Made by a program: the position numbers and the translations under genes
Part shown: in pieces, positions 46,595 through 55,705 of the stretch
How the letters are laid out: each line of letters opens with the position of its first letter
How positions within the stretch are numbered: position 1 is the first letter of the stretch
The notes under the pieces: model-generated
The model's database searches: none
Told to the model about the DNA's origin: nothing
The model's input: the letters and a program-made list of their open reading frames with translations, nothing else
From: CAWJHE01 sp963842455
GTDB taxonomy: Bacteria; Chloroflexota; Anaerolineae; Anaerolineales; UBA4823
NCBI GenBank assembly: GCA_963842455.1
Contig: CAWJHE010000008.1
Location: 62,001-126,000 of the forward strand
Direction of reading: 5' to 3'
Length of the DNA: 64,000 bases

Positions 46595-49237
46595 ATGGAA
46601 ATTGGAATGGTACAAAAAATTAATATTGACGATGAAATGCAGCAAGCATATCTGGATTATGCCATGAGCGTCATCGTCGCCCGGGCTTTACCAGATGCCC
46701 GAGACGGTCTCAAACCAGTTCACCGGCGAATTCTATATGCCATGCACGACATGGGCCTGCGCCCAGATACACCCTTCAAAAAGTCCGCCCGCATCGTAGG
46801 TGAGGTGCTGGGTAAATATCATCCACATGGGGATATGGCAGTATACGATGCCATGGCTCGCATGGCTCAAGATTTTTCCCTACGATATTTGCTGGTAGAT
46901 GGTCAAGGAAATTTCGGCAGTGTAGATGGAGATCCCCCCGCAGCTATGCGTTACACCGAAGCCAAAATGGCGCCTTTGGCCTCATATATGCTTTCGGATA
47001 TCGCTAAAAACACCGTGGATTTTTCAGATAATTTTGACAACACCATGCAAGAACCCACGGTTTTACCGGCTGCCTTACCTAACCTGCTGGTAAACGGTGC
47101 TACGGGTATTGCCGTCGGAATGGCAACCAGCATTCCTCCCCACAACCTGATTGAAGTGATTGATGCCATCCAATATCTCCTGCAAAACTGGGGCAAACTT
47201 GAGGATATCAGCGTCGAAGACCTGATGCGCTTTATCAAGGGACCAGATTTCCCAACCGGTGGTGTAATCCTGCATGAGAGCGCTGGTGATGGCCTGGTAA
47301 GCGCTTACAGTACCGGCCGTGGGCGTGTCTCTGTGCAGGCTAAAGCTCACCTGGAAGAGATGGATCGTGGTCGCAGCCGCATTATCGTAACTGAGCTTCC
47401 CTATATGACCAACAAATCATCGCTCATCGAGCGGATTGCGGAGCTGGCTAGAGATGAAAAATTAGAAGGCCTTGTGGATCTGCGCGACGAATCGGACCGC
47501 CAGGGCATGCGCATCGTGATCGAGCTCAGTAAAAACGCCAATCCCGAAGCGGTGTTACAGAATCTGTATAAACATACCCCCATGCAAAGCACTTTCAGCA
47601 TGATCATGCTTGCCCTGGTGGATGGCGAGCCGCGCATGCTCAGCTTGAAGCAAATCTTGCGCGTGTATATTGAGCACCGCCTCGAGATCGTACGCCGGCG
47701 CAGTGAGCACGATCTGGATAAGGCGCGCCAAAGAGCTCATATCCTCGAAGGTCTGCGAATAGCCTTGAATAACCTGGATGAAGTCATCAGCATCATCCGT
47801 AAAGCGCCAGATGCTGAGACAGCCCGCGATCGCTTGATCAAACGTTTCAAACTTAGCCAGGTGCAAGCCCAAGCAATTTTAGACATGCAATTACGCCGTT
47901 TGGCTGCACTCGAACGCAAGAAAATTGAGCTTGAATATAAAGAGATCACGACTTTCATAAAAGAATTAGAAGGCTTGCTGCGTTCACCCCAAAAGATGCG
48001 TCAGGTTATTGGCGAAGAACTATCCGCGATCAAAGAGCAATTCGGTGATCGACGCCGGACTTATATCCTGGAACTTAAAGAAGGGGAAAAAAGGAGCACG
48101 CTAAAATCTGCTAGCGAACTGGTTGAAGAGAAATCGATTTGGGTATCAGTAAATGAAGATGGATTAATCTCCCGTTCTCTTTCGGAGAAACAACCGCGTC
48201 TGAGCGGTGGAGATGCACCTGTATTAATCGTGAGCGCCAATACCAGGGATACGCTTTACATGGTGACTGATACTGGTGAAAGCGCTGCAATTCCAGTCCA
48301 TGCCCTGCAAGAAACCGATAAACCATCTGAAGGAACACCCATTGCCAAAGTTTCTGTGCTGCGCCCCGACCACAACCTGGTGGCCTTGTTTACTTTACCC
48401 AGCCGCAGCCAATCCGAAAATCTCGAACGATACCAGGATTGGCACGTCCTAAGCGTTACCCAACAAGGAATGATCAAGAAGTCATTGATCGTTGATCTTC
48501 CCGGAACTTCAGCAGGAAGTTTCACTCTGGTGAAAGTGAATGAAGGTGATCGCTTAGGGTGGGTAAAATTCACCAACGGAGAGGACGATATTCTCATCCA
48601 AACCGCAAATGGCATGGCGATCCGCTTCTCGGAGAACGAGGTCCGGCCAATGGGCCTGGTGGCCGCCGGTGTAATGGGGATCAAATTGCAGAATGGCGAT
48701 GAGGTTGTCGGCGCTGAGATCGTTTCTGAAAAAGGTGATGTTTTCCTGGTTGCAGAAAACGGAATGGGGAAACGCATCAAGGCAGACCAGTTCCCGAAAC
48801 AAGGGCGCTATGGATCAGGTGTCCAGAGTTGGAAATTGGCGCAAAACATAAAAGTAGTTGGCATGACCATCGGAAAAGGTACAGATCGGGCTATTCTTTT
48901 CTTGAAAAAGTTTGCCCCGAAATCCATTCGACTGGATGAAGCCCCCCTGCAAACCCGGACTGCTCGCGGAAAATCCATCCAAGAGGTTAAAACTGGCGAT
49001 CTGGTGATTGGCTTCACGATCCCATGGACAGCACCGCGCCCAAGCGAACCCAAGAAAGCGACATCCGCTGCCCAGAAAACACGCAAACCAAGTCCGAAGA
49101 GCAAAACAAGCTCAGCTAAGGCTCCCGGTACACAGATCAAACCGGTAAAAACATCAACCTCAACCAAGGGCGCTACCGCCAGGAAACCCTCAGGTGGAAA
49201 AACCAGCGTTGCGAAAAAGCCCCCTGCAAAGAAGTAA
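46595..49237 (+). CDS. gyrA: DNA gyrase subunit A with Lys-rich C-terminal tail
   Basis: 880 aa type II topoisomerase A subunit. ALPDARDGLKPVHRRILYAM, HPHGDMAVYDAMARMAQDF, and the catalytic Tyr in AMRYTEAKMA. The C-terminal beta-pinwheel follows; the GyrA box is degenerate (QGRYGSG near residue 735), so ParC is a less likely alternative. The last 65 residues are Lys/Ser/Thr/Pro/Ala-rich and strongly basic, like histone H1 tails. GGGAGA precedes the ATG and a terminator follows the stop. gyrB is not in the window. Confidence 0.94.
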   Translation: MEIGMVQKINIDDEMQQAYLDYAMSVIVARALPDARDGLKPVHRRILYAMHDMGLRPDTPFKKSARIVGEVLGKYHPHGDMAVYDAMARMAQDFSLRYLLVDGQGNFGSVDGDPPAAMRYTEAKMAPLASYMLSDIAKNTVDFSDNFDNTMQEPTVLPAALPNLLVNGATGIAVGMATSIPPHNLIEVIDAIQYLLQNWGKLEDISVEDLMRFIKGPDFPTGGVILHESAGDGLVSAYSTGRGRVSVQAKAHLEEMDRGRSRIIVTELPYMTNKSSLIERIAELARDEKLEGLVDLRDESDRQGMRIVIELSKNANPEAVLQNLYKHTPMQSTFSMIMLALVDGEPRMLSLKQILRVYIEHRLEIVRRRSEHDLDKARQRAHILEGLRIALNNLDEVISIIRKAPDAETARDRLIKRFKLSQVQAQAILDMQLRRLAALERKKIELEYKEITTFIKELEGLLRSPQKMRQVIGEELSAIKEQFGDRRRTYILELKEGEKRSTLKSASELVEEKSIWVSVNEDGLISRSLSEKQPRLSGGDAPVLIVSANTRDTLYMVTDTGESAAIPVHALQETDKPSEGTPIAKVSVLRPDHNLVALFTLPSRSQSENLERYQDWHVLSVTQQGMIKKSLIVDLPGTSAGSFTLVKVNEGDRLGWVKFTNGEDDILIQTANGMAIRFSENEVRPMGLVAAGVMGIKLQNGDEVVGAEIVSEKGDVFLVAENGMGKRIKADQFPKQGRYGSGVQSWKLAQNIKVVGMTIGKGTDRAILFLKKFAPKSIRLDEAPLQTRTARGKSIQEVKTGDLVIGFTIPWTAPRPSEPKKATSAAQKTRKPSPKSKTSSAKAPGTQIKPVKTSTSTKGATARKPSGGKTSVAKKPPAKK

Positions 49238-49261
49238 AACCTGCTATCCTGTCTTTGATAC

Positions 49262-49300
49262 AAACCTTCTCCAATGAAATTGAGTGGAGAAGGTTTTTGT
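49262..49300 (+). terminator. Terminator of gyrA
   Basis: 12 bp stem AAACCTTCTCCA (49262-49273) with TGGAGAAGGTTT (49285-49296), followed by TTGTTTT. It is symmetric enough to also serve the convergent operon on the minus strand. Confidence 0.85.
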
Positions 49301-49301
49301 T

Positions 49302-50396
49302 TTAGTTGGAAAATTGGGTGTAATGGTAGATGATTTGATTGTCAACGATCCCAATAGAATCTCGGCCGTTGCTGACATTCCCAATCGTTGAAGTGGCCGT
49401 CCAGGAAAAAATGCGTGAGCTTAGGTCGCCGCTATTTTCACCTAAGGCAAAATTTGCATTCGGAAGGATTTCATTGAATAGAGATGTATACCAGGTACGA
49501 ATCGCTTCTTTTCCCTGGACAGTCCGCTCAGGTGTCACATGCACGGCCCTGTCATGGTACAGTCCCACGAGCAAATCGATGTTGTGCATGTTCAGGGCTT
49601 CAAAATATCTCACAAGCAGATCCCGATCGTCAGTTTCTAAAGGCCAGTTGTAGTCAGAAATTGTGTACCATAAATGCGGCAGGTACAAGCGTGTATGGCC
49701 CCATTCCCAGAAGTTCGCAGCACTTAAATTCAGATTACGAGCGGTATCCAAGAATTCGATAATCTCTGCTGAGGTCGGCTGCCAGTCGCCTCTCATATAG
49801 GCTGAACCCGTTGGGATGATCGGGCGGAAAGGCGTGATTGCCATAAATTCGTTAACACTACGGATGAGCTGTTCCCCAGGATTATGCGCCAGCTCCCAGT
49901 AAACTTGTGGCATGTTGTAATCGCACTTTTCCAGAAAAGCTTCCCAGGGTAAAGTTGGGTGGTAGGTCGGAAAGCGGTAGGAGCTAAGAGCGATGGGGAA
50001 TGTTGGCAAAGCCTGGCGTAATAAAGTCATAAATTCCCGGGCAACTGCATCCCTGCCAGGGTATTTGTACTGGGCTTCAGCATCGATGATGTAACCCTCT
50101 AAACCAAGTCCCTGGATACGCTGGATGGCAATATTGGCTTCCGCAACCGGATCATAGCCATAAACATAATGCCATCCCCAAACATGGATACCGCGTTGCC
50201 ACAATGCCTGGGCGACCGGTGGAACCAGGTCCTCGCCGGTCGTTGAGCTGATATTATAAGCACTGGCCCCGTCAGCAATTTTTATCAGAACATGGGTCAG
50301 TCCTGCTTTGGCTGCCTCACTCGCAATAGTAGCTGGATCACCGTTCTCGCAACGCGAAATTTGCCAGATATAAAAACCTTTTCCTCGAAGCGTCAC
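49302..50396 (-). CDS. Glycoside-hydrolase-like TIM barrel fused to a SnoaL-like domain
   Basis: 364 aa. Residues 1-245 look like a TIM barrel of the glycoside-hydrolase-like families: HVLIKIADGASAYN, GIHVWGWHYVYG, EGYIIDAEAQYKYPG, ALSSYRFPTYH and CDYNMPQVYWEL. Residues 260-364 read as an NTF2/SnoaL-like domain (LLVRYFEALNMHNIDLLVGLYHDRAVHVTPERTVQGKEAIRTWYT in part). No signal peptide is seen, which is odd for a wall hydrolase. GTG start at 50396 with AAAGG upstream. Last gene of the LysM/LCP operon, 10 bp after the LCP stop. The pairing of domains is unusual and its role is unknown. Confidence 0.75.
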   Translation of the reverse strand: MTLRGKGFYIWQISRCENGDPATIASEAAKAGLTHVLIKIADGASAYNISSTTGEDLVPPVAQALWQRGIHVWGWHYVYGYDPVAEANIAIQRIQGLGLEGYIIDAEAQYKYPGRDAVAREFMTLLRQALPTFPIALSSYRFPTYHPTLPWEAFLEKCDYNMPQVYWELAHNPGEQLIRSVNEFMAITPFRPIIPTGSAYMRGDWQPTSAEIIEFLDTARNLNLSAANFWEWGHTRLYLPHLWYTISDYNWPLETDDRDLLVRYFEALNMHNIDLLVGLYHDRAVHVTPERTVQGKEAIRTWYTSLFNEILPNANFALGENSGDLSSRIFSWTATSTIGNVSNGRDSIGIVDNQIIYHYTQFSN

Positions 50397-50406
50397 TTTT
50401 CAACCT

Positions 50407-51466
50407 TTATGGAAGATTCTGAGATTTTCGGATTACTTGCATCACTGCCTGTTGGTTGGGTAATAATACCATAGCCCCTTCCGGTGTAATCCAATCATAT
50501 ACCTGCTTCGAGCCTACAAAATATTGCTTGATATTCGGTTCTTCCGCCATTTTGGCTGCTAACGGCAACCAGGCGAACATCTCTTGCCAGCTAAGATCAG
50601 TGGTGACGTTATCCTTGAAAATTTCGTAAAACTCAGGCGCCCTGCGGATCGCATCCATGGATAACATCTTCTCAAAAATTGCCTGCAGCACTTCTTGCTG
50701 GCGTTTATTGCGGGCGAAATCGTTACTGGTCTTGCGAGAGCGCACATACCACAGGACGGTATCCGCATCCATGTGCACCATGCCTTTGGGGATATTGGTC
50801 CAGTAGCCTGCCCGGTAATCGGATAGTGGCTGCCCAACATTCACATCTAACCCGCCCAGTGTATCGACGATAAACTTGAAAGCAGAGAAATTCACCAAAA
50901 CATAATAGTCCGGCTTGATGCCAAAATTATGTTTGAAGGTGTTCGACAACATTTTATAGCCGCCAAATGTCCAGGCTGTGTTGATGCGATTCGTCCCCCA
51001 GCCTGGCAGGGTAACATACAGGTCTCTGGGGAAAGATGTCAGGTTCACTTTACCCAATTCTGGATTTAGCGTCAGCAAGATGATCGTATCCGTACGGAAA
51101 TTTGTCGAGCGTGGCCGGGCATCGGTTCCCAGCAACAGAATATTGATTTGTTTACTCGGTAATTGGTCCAGTGAAATTTCCGGCTGTCCTTCCGGAGGCA
51201 GGGTAATTTGAGGTGTTGGCGTGGGCGTCTCGGTCGGGATAACCGTGATGACCTCCGTAGGCATTACCACAGGGGTCGGCGGCAGCGGTTGGAAAGGAGT
51301 GGGTGTTGCCGTTGCATTCTGATCAGCCAGAACATAAGTTGGACTGGCTGTGGCAGTGAATTTTGCTTGAGAATTTTGCATCCCCATTGCCTGAGGTGTT
51401 GTACAAGCTGATAAGCATATCAAAAAAATCAGAAAACAAAAACTGGCTGAATCGAATGATTTTCAT
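50407..51466 (-). CDS. LytR-CpsA-Psr (LCP) family lipoprotein (single-base frameshift in signal peptide)
   Basis: The LCP domain (residues about 100-270) carries INILLLGTDARP, RTDTIILLTLNPE, SFPRDLYVTLPG and YYVLVNFSAFKFIVDTLGGLDV. LCP enzymes attach polymers such as teichoic acids or capsule to the wall. The signal peptide starts at ATG 51466 but runs out of frame in an A7 run (51422-51428). With one base removed the N-terminus reads MKIIRFSQFLFSDFLICLSAC, a good lipobox, for 352 aa in total. The corrected ATG overlaps the LysM stop as ATGA, which supports it. After the lipobox a Thr-Pro linker follows. Confidence 0.88.
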
Positions 51467-52521
51467 AGGCTATATTCCACGTAATTTACATCACAAACCG
51501 GTATGGGTACCCAAATAGATAGGGGGTTTGGGTTGGCAGATGTTGGGGTTGGCAAAATCGAGGTAGCTGTTGGTATGGGTGGAGGAACCGGTGTGTCCGA
51601 TGGCGGTACCGGTGTCGCTGATGGTGTTACAGGAACTGAAGTGTGGGTTGCCGTTGGCTGCTCCAGGGTCGCTGAAGGGCTAACCGTAGGTGTCACAGTC
51701 GGTGTCACGGATGTTGATGAAGCTGTCGGTGTTGCTGGGTCGCTGGTTGGCGTTGTAGTTGGTATGACCACCGTTGTTGTTGGCGCCAACGTTGGTGGTG
51801 CAGAGGTCCAGGTCGGGACAGGCGTCGCAGTTGGATTGACCGGGATCAATGGAATAAATGGCAGATATAAAAGTTGCCCGGTGACGATGACCGTTGAGCT
51901 GCCCATACAATTGGCTTGTTGTATCTGGTAGACGCTTACGCCAGTTAAGCTTCCCAGGCTATATAGTGTATCGCCAGAGCGCACTCGATATGCAACCCAC
52001 CCATAGGGAACGCCACAAATGATTTTTGTAGGTGTTTTAACCAGGGTGATAAGAACTTCTACCGCTGTTGGCAAACTTGGTACCGCGGTCGGGGTTGGCT
52101 GCGGGACAAACAGAAATATCCCAGGTGTAAGATGCAGCTGGTCACTCGCCAGGCAATTCGCCTGAGATAACTGGGTCATATCAACCTGGTATCTGAGCGC
52201 CAGGCTCTCCAGCGTATCCCCCATTTGCGTCATTACAGACACCCACCCTTCTGGGACTGGGCAGCCAGCCACAGGTCCGAATGTTGGCGTCGGAGTAAGC
52301 GTCTCACGGCCGACAGGAACAGCCGTAAACGTAGGTTCACCCGGAACAGGTGTGCTCATATCCACTCCAGCCATATCCCAGGCTGCCAGGTAAGTAGCTG
52401 ATGCAGATTTATTTTCCACATAATTGCTTTCAACCAACGATAAAACTGCACCTCCAAAGATGACAAAACCAGAGAGCAATGCAAAAACAACACCTAAGAA
52501 GCCCTGACGAAAATCAGACAT
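51463..52521 (-). CDS. Membrane-anchored protein with two LysM domains
   Basis: 352 aa. One N-terminal membrane segment (FLGVVFALLSGFVIFGGAVL) places the rest outside. Two LysM domains follow, GWVSVMTQMGDTLESLALRY and GWVAYRVRSGDTLYSLG, each with the peptidoglycan-binding pattern and a Cys pair (C...C) around it. The C-terminal third is a Thr/Pro/Ser tail. Overlaps the kinase-like gene upstream by 8 bp and the LCP gene by 4 bp, so expression is coupled. No catalytic domain. Confidence 0.88.
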   Translation of the reverse strand: MSDFRQGFLGVVFALLSGFVIFGGAVLSLVESNYVENKSASATYLAAWDMAGVDMSTPVPGEPTFTAVPVGRETLTPTPTFGPVAGCPVPEGWVSVMTQMGDTLESLALRYQVDMTQLSQANCLASDQLHLTPGIFLFVPQPTPTAVPSLPTAVEVLITLVKTPTKIICGVPYGWVAYRVRSGDTLYSLGSLTGVSVYQIQQANCMGSSTVIVTGQLLYLPFIPLIPVNPTATPVPTWTSAPPTLAPTTTVVIPTTTPTSDPATPTASSTSVTPTVTPTVSPSATLEQPTATHTSVPVTPSATPVPPSDTPVPPPIPTATSILPTPTSANPNPLSIWVPIPVCDVNYVEYSL

Positions 52522-54712
52522 CAGATCCCAGATCCTCTGATTTGTTCTCCAGCGTTGGTTGGATGACAGGCAGAATCATACTGAATATCGTGGACTTTCC
52601 TTGCTCTACATCAACCCAAATGCGACCACCCAAGGCTTCAACCAAGCTGCGGACATTGGATAGATTCACGGCAGCAGTCTGCTGACCTTCATCAGGCCTG
52701 ATTGCCGCTGTCGGTTGCGAAAAAATCTGAGAAATATCCAAAAACTGGGATGCATCGACTCCGCTAATCCATTGAATCAGGGCATAATCTGGGCTTCCCT
52801 CTTTGTGTTCCAACTGGGCACTTAAGCATAATTGACCCTGTGAAGGAATCAGAGACAGATTGTATTCTAAGATTTGATCAAAGACGGAGCTTAACACAGG
52901 TTTATCAGAATAAACCGTCAAATAACGTTGAGGTTGTTCAATCGACAAAGTGACGCCCTTGGCTTTGCTCCGCTCAGAAAAGCGTTGTTTTGCTTGTTCA
53001 ATCAAATTGACTAAATCAATTTCTTGAATGCTAAGTTTTGAAAGTTGCTTTTCGACAGAAATCACCTGAGTTAATTCATTCACCAAGCGATTGATGCGCT
53101 CTGTTGACAGGCGGATGCGCTCAAGATTCTTGGTTTGTTTTTCACCTAGAACACCAAATTGCTCGCTAAGCAAAATATCCGCGTAATCTTTCAAGGATGA
53201 CAATGGCTGCTGCATATCTTGGGTGATTTGGATCAATTGATCAACCCGCTTAATTTCTGCCAGACCATCCCGCTGAGCAGAAATCCCGGGTTGAGCAGCC
53301 TTTGTTTCCATCACAGCCAGGCTAGAACGCAACAGAGCAATCTCTTCCAGCGCCAGGCGCAGTTCACTGCTCATAGATGTCTCTTGATCTGATTTTAAAA
53401 GTTGGCTCGCGCTACTTTTAGAGCTTTGCCGGGCCTGCAGCAGTTGTTCTTTCAACCACGAAATGTGCTGAGTTCGAAAGATATGCTGCAAGATGGGGTC
53501 AATCACTCTCTCCAGCGCCTGTTGTTCAGGTTCACTCCAATCAGATTTCGATTCAAGAGATGCCAGCACAAAAGCCGCCGAAATTGGCCTTTCAGTATCC
53601 TTTGCAGGTATGAAAAACAGAGCATTGTTCTCAGACTTAAACTGACATAGCCGTGCTAATGTCTGGATATCCGCATGCTGCCCATTTGGATAGAGAATAC
53701 ATGCTTTACCGTCCTGAAAAGCCATGGCGATTTGAGGAAGTTGTAAACTGTCGAGGCTAAAACTTGCGATCGGTTGTCCCGTTTTCCTGTTGTATCCACT
53801 TATTAATGAGAGGTACTGCTCTTGATCAGATGAAGTAAGAAACAGGCACACTTCTGCACCAGAGAAATTTGCAATCTCCTTTACAGCTAAAGTGCAAACT
53901 TCCGGGTAATCCGATACATTTAGAATGCTGAATAACGTATTGCTAGATTTTCCTTCCACATTTGGCAATACAGGCTGAATCGAGAGCTGATCAGTTTTTA
54001 TTTCCTGCGGACTTCCTGTCAAAGTCGGTTTTGCTTGCCAGCGCTGGGCAAGGATAAACAGAAAGGGAAAAGCAGCCAGCTGCGTGGCGCGTACCGCACC
54101 TGAATATTGTTCTCCGGATAAAGGCAACAACAAATGGAGAAGATGTCCAGCAGCAAATAAGCCCAGCATCACCATCCCCACCAGCCAGCTGGACGGTCGT
54201 CTCAAAACCAATAGAATTCCCCCACCACTCAGCAAGGCAAGCGCCAGGATATGCGCCAGGAAATCCGTCCAGGAGCTGTTATAAGCCAGGTTTGGATATT
54301 GGTTGTTCCACCACGAGAAACCAATCACAACCCCAACGACGATCAGGACCACGAGAACAAAGGTTAGGATATCTCCAATGCGATTGGTAGCAGGAAATAT
54401 CCACATCCACAGGATACAAACCAGACTCAGTAGAATCACAGCGCGGTCAACAGGCGGAAGCCAGTAACCACCATCCAGGATCTCCTGCCAGGCTAACCCA
54501 GAAAACAAGAAAAGGATAAATTGTAGCGCCAAAAGAGAGCCAAATCCGAAGAGCAGACGCCGGAGATGCGCGCTTTCGCTATTCTTTAGACCCAGGCGAA
54601 AGAAAGCCACCTGAAACGCGCCCAAAATTGTGAAGGCCAGTACCAGGTGATAGGCAAGTGTTCCCGTCGCGGTGGTGAGTAACTCAAAAATTTGCTGAAA
54701 AAGAGAACTCAT
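52514..54712 (-). CDS. Multi-membrane sensor protein, degenerate histidine kinase
   Basis: 732 aa. About seven N-terminal membrane segments, a GAF-like region (about 270-420, SGAEVCLFLTSSDQEQYLSL), a coiled-coil stretch, then HisKA/HATPase-like segments. The phosphoacceptor box reads TQDMQQPLSSLKDYADILLS, with Gln where His should be. The HATPase part has EALGGRIWVDVEQGKSTIFSMILP but lacks a clear DxGxG box. Likely a pseudokinase or a sensor that works without autophosphorylation. No response regulator is adjacent. A TATAAT 21 nt before the ATG supports this start. First gene of the envelope operon. Confidence 0.78.
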   Translation of the reverse strand: MSSLFQQIFELLTTATGTLAYHLVLAFTILGAFQVAFFRLGLKNSESAHLRRLLFGFGSLLALQFILFLFSGLAWQEILDGGYWLPPVDRAVILLSLVCILWMWIFPATNRIGDILTFVLVVLIVVGVVIGFSWWNNQYPNLAYNSSWTDFLAHILALALLSGGGILLVLRRPSSWLVGMVMLGLFAAGHLLHLLLPLSGEQYSGAVRATQLAAFPFLFILAQRWQAKPTLTGSPQEIKTDQLSIQPVLPNVEGKSSNTLFSILNVSDYPEVCTLAVKEIANFSGAEVCLFLTSSDQEQYLSLISGYNRKTGQPIASFSLDSLQLPQIAMAFQDGKACILYPNGQHADIQTLARLCQFKSENNALFFIPAKDTERPISAAFVLASLESKSDWSEPEQQALERVIDPILQHIFRTQHISWLKEQLLQARQSSKSSASQLLKSDQETSMSSELRLALEEIALLRSSLAVMETKAAQPGISAQRDGLAEIKRVDQLIQITQDMQQPLSSLKDYADILLSEQFGVLGEKQTKNLERIRLSTERINRLVNELTQVISVEKQLSKLSIQEIDLVNLIEQAKQRFSERSKAKGVTLSIEQPQRYLTVYSDKPVLSSVFDQILEYNLSLIPSQGQLCLSAQLEHKEGSPDYALIQWISGVDASQFLDISQIFSQPTAAIRPDEGQQTAAVNLSNVRSLVEALGGRIWVDVEQGKSTIFSMILPVIQPTLENKSEDLGSDV

Positions 54713-54887
54713 AACCAAATTTTCCAATGTGCAATTATAGCATGTGTACAATATTTTTTGATCTTTATGATCACCAGGATAAACCCGGGGTCAAAATAAT
54801 CGATAAACTCCAGTTCATACTGTGCAAAATCCGTGCCAGAAAAACCAGTCTTTCCAATATCGATCAAAAATCTAATTTTCCAATAGG

Positions 54888-54915
54888 TTGACAAAAAAGG
54901 ATTTCCGAGTACAAT
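54888..54915 (+). promoter_or_regulatory. Promoter of tRNA-Leu
   Basis: TTGACA (54888-54893), 16 nt, TACAAT (54910-54915). The tRNA begins 11 nt later. Confidence 0.75.
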
Positions 54916-54926
54916 AACCTGCGCAA

Positions 54927-55010
54927 GCCGAAGTGGCGGAATTGGCAGACGCGCTACGTTCAGGGCGTAGTGGGCAAACGCTCGTGTGGGTTCAAGTCCC
55001 ACCTTCGGCA
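54927..55010 (+). tRNA. tRNA-Leu (CAG)
   Basis: 84 nt class II tRNA: acceptor GCCGAAG/CTTCGGC with discriminator A, anticodon loop TTCAGGG in the stem CTACG/CGTAG, a long variable arm and T arm GGTTCAAGTCC. CCA not encoded. Confidence 0.96.
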
Positions 55011-55143
55011 TACAGGTTCCCCAAAGCAGGCATATTCCTTGCAGCTTTATTGGGGAACTTTTGCTTCCTGGGGTCTTGCGTCAAACCACGGCTTGCGGTA
55101 TGATGAAGGATATACGCAATTGCAAGTAAGTCGGGAGAAAAAG

Positions 55144-55497
55144 ATGAAATACGGCGTATTAATTTTTGCTCTGATCATCCTCGCCTTTCTGGTGATGGAT
55201 TTCAACGCGCGAACGGCCGAATTAAATCAACTGATAATCGAACGGGAAAATGTTACCGAGCGGCTGATCGAACGCCAGCAAATCAGGGATGCCCTTTCAA
55301 CGCAAATTGCATACGCCACCTCCCCTGCTGCAGCCGTAGAATGGGCGTATGAGAACCACATGTCCCAATCCGGCGACCAGATGGTGGTGCCCGTCCAGAT
55401 CTCTGCGGTTACGCCGACACCCACAATTATCCCGATCGTTCAGCCAACACAAATGAGCAATATTGACCGCTGGATGCTGTTATTCTTCGGTCCCTAA
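55144..55497 (+). CDS. DivIC/FtsB-like small membrane protein
   Basis: 117 aa. One membrane segment (YGVLIFALIILAFLVMDF), then a short coiled coil (ELNQLIIERENVTERLIERQQ) and a Thr-Pro-containing tail. The layout matches septum-formation-initiator proteins of the divisome, though the sequence is weak evidence. GGGAGA lies before the ATG. It sits between tRNA-Leu and tRNA-fMet and may be read through from the tRNA-Leu promoter. Confidence 0.7.
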   Translation: MKYGVLIFALIILAFLVMDFNARTAELNQLIIERENVTERLIERQQIRDALSTQIAYATSPAAAVEWAYENHMSQSGDQMVVPVQISAVTPTPTIIPIVQPTQMSNIDRWMLLFFGP

Positions 55498-55543
55498 GCA
55501 AAAACGGATTTCTGAAAATCCCATAATTGCCTATCTGCGGTAC

Positions 55544-55572
55544 TTGACCAATCCAGATGTGCGTGTTACAAT
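55544..55572 (+). promoter_or_regulatory. Promoter of tRNA-fMet
   Basis: TTGACC (55544-55549), 17 nt, TACAAT (55567-55572), about 28 nt before the tRNA. Confidence 0.65.
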
Positions 55573-55599
55573 GTCCGCCGCTCTTAAAATAGAGCACGA

Positions 55600-55671
55600 T
55601 GCGGGGTGGAGCAGTGGCAGCTCGTCGGGCTCATAACCCGAAGGTCAGGGGTTCGAATCCTCTCCCCGCTA
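55600..55671 (+). tRNA. Initiator tRNA-Met (CAT)
   Basis: Anticodon stem TCGGG/CCCGA with three G-C pairs next to the loop CTCATAA (anticodon CAT), D arm GAGCAG-GCAGCTC, T arm GGTTCGAATCC. Base 1 (T) and base 72 (T) do not pair, which with the G-C run marks an initiator tRNA. The D loop is short, and CCA is not encoded. Confidence 0.92.
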
Positions 55672-55681
55672 CTGAGAGAAA

Positions 55682-55705
55682 CCAGAGTCTCAAGACTCTG
55701 GTTTT
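55682..55705 (+). terminator. Terminator after tRNA-fMet
   Basis: Perfect 9 bp stem CCAGAGTCT (55682-55690) with AGACTCTGG (55693-55701), 2 nt loop in the strict pairing (4-6 nt when the inner pairs open), then TTTT. Confidence 0.8.

Noticed and set aside
51503..51931. 142-codon Gly/Val-rich frame on the plus strand
   Set aside because: It is the reverse strand of the Thr/Pro-coding tail of the LysM protein; repeated GTN/GGN codons are a shadow of ACN/CCN codons.
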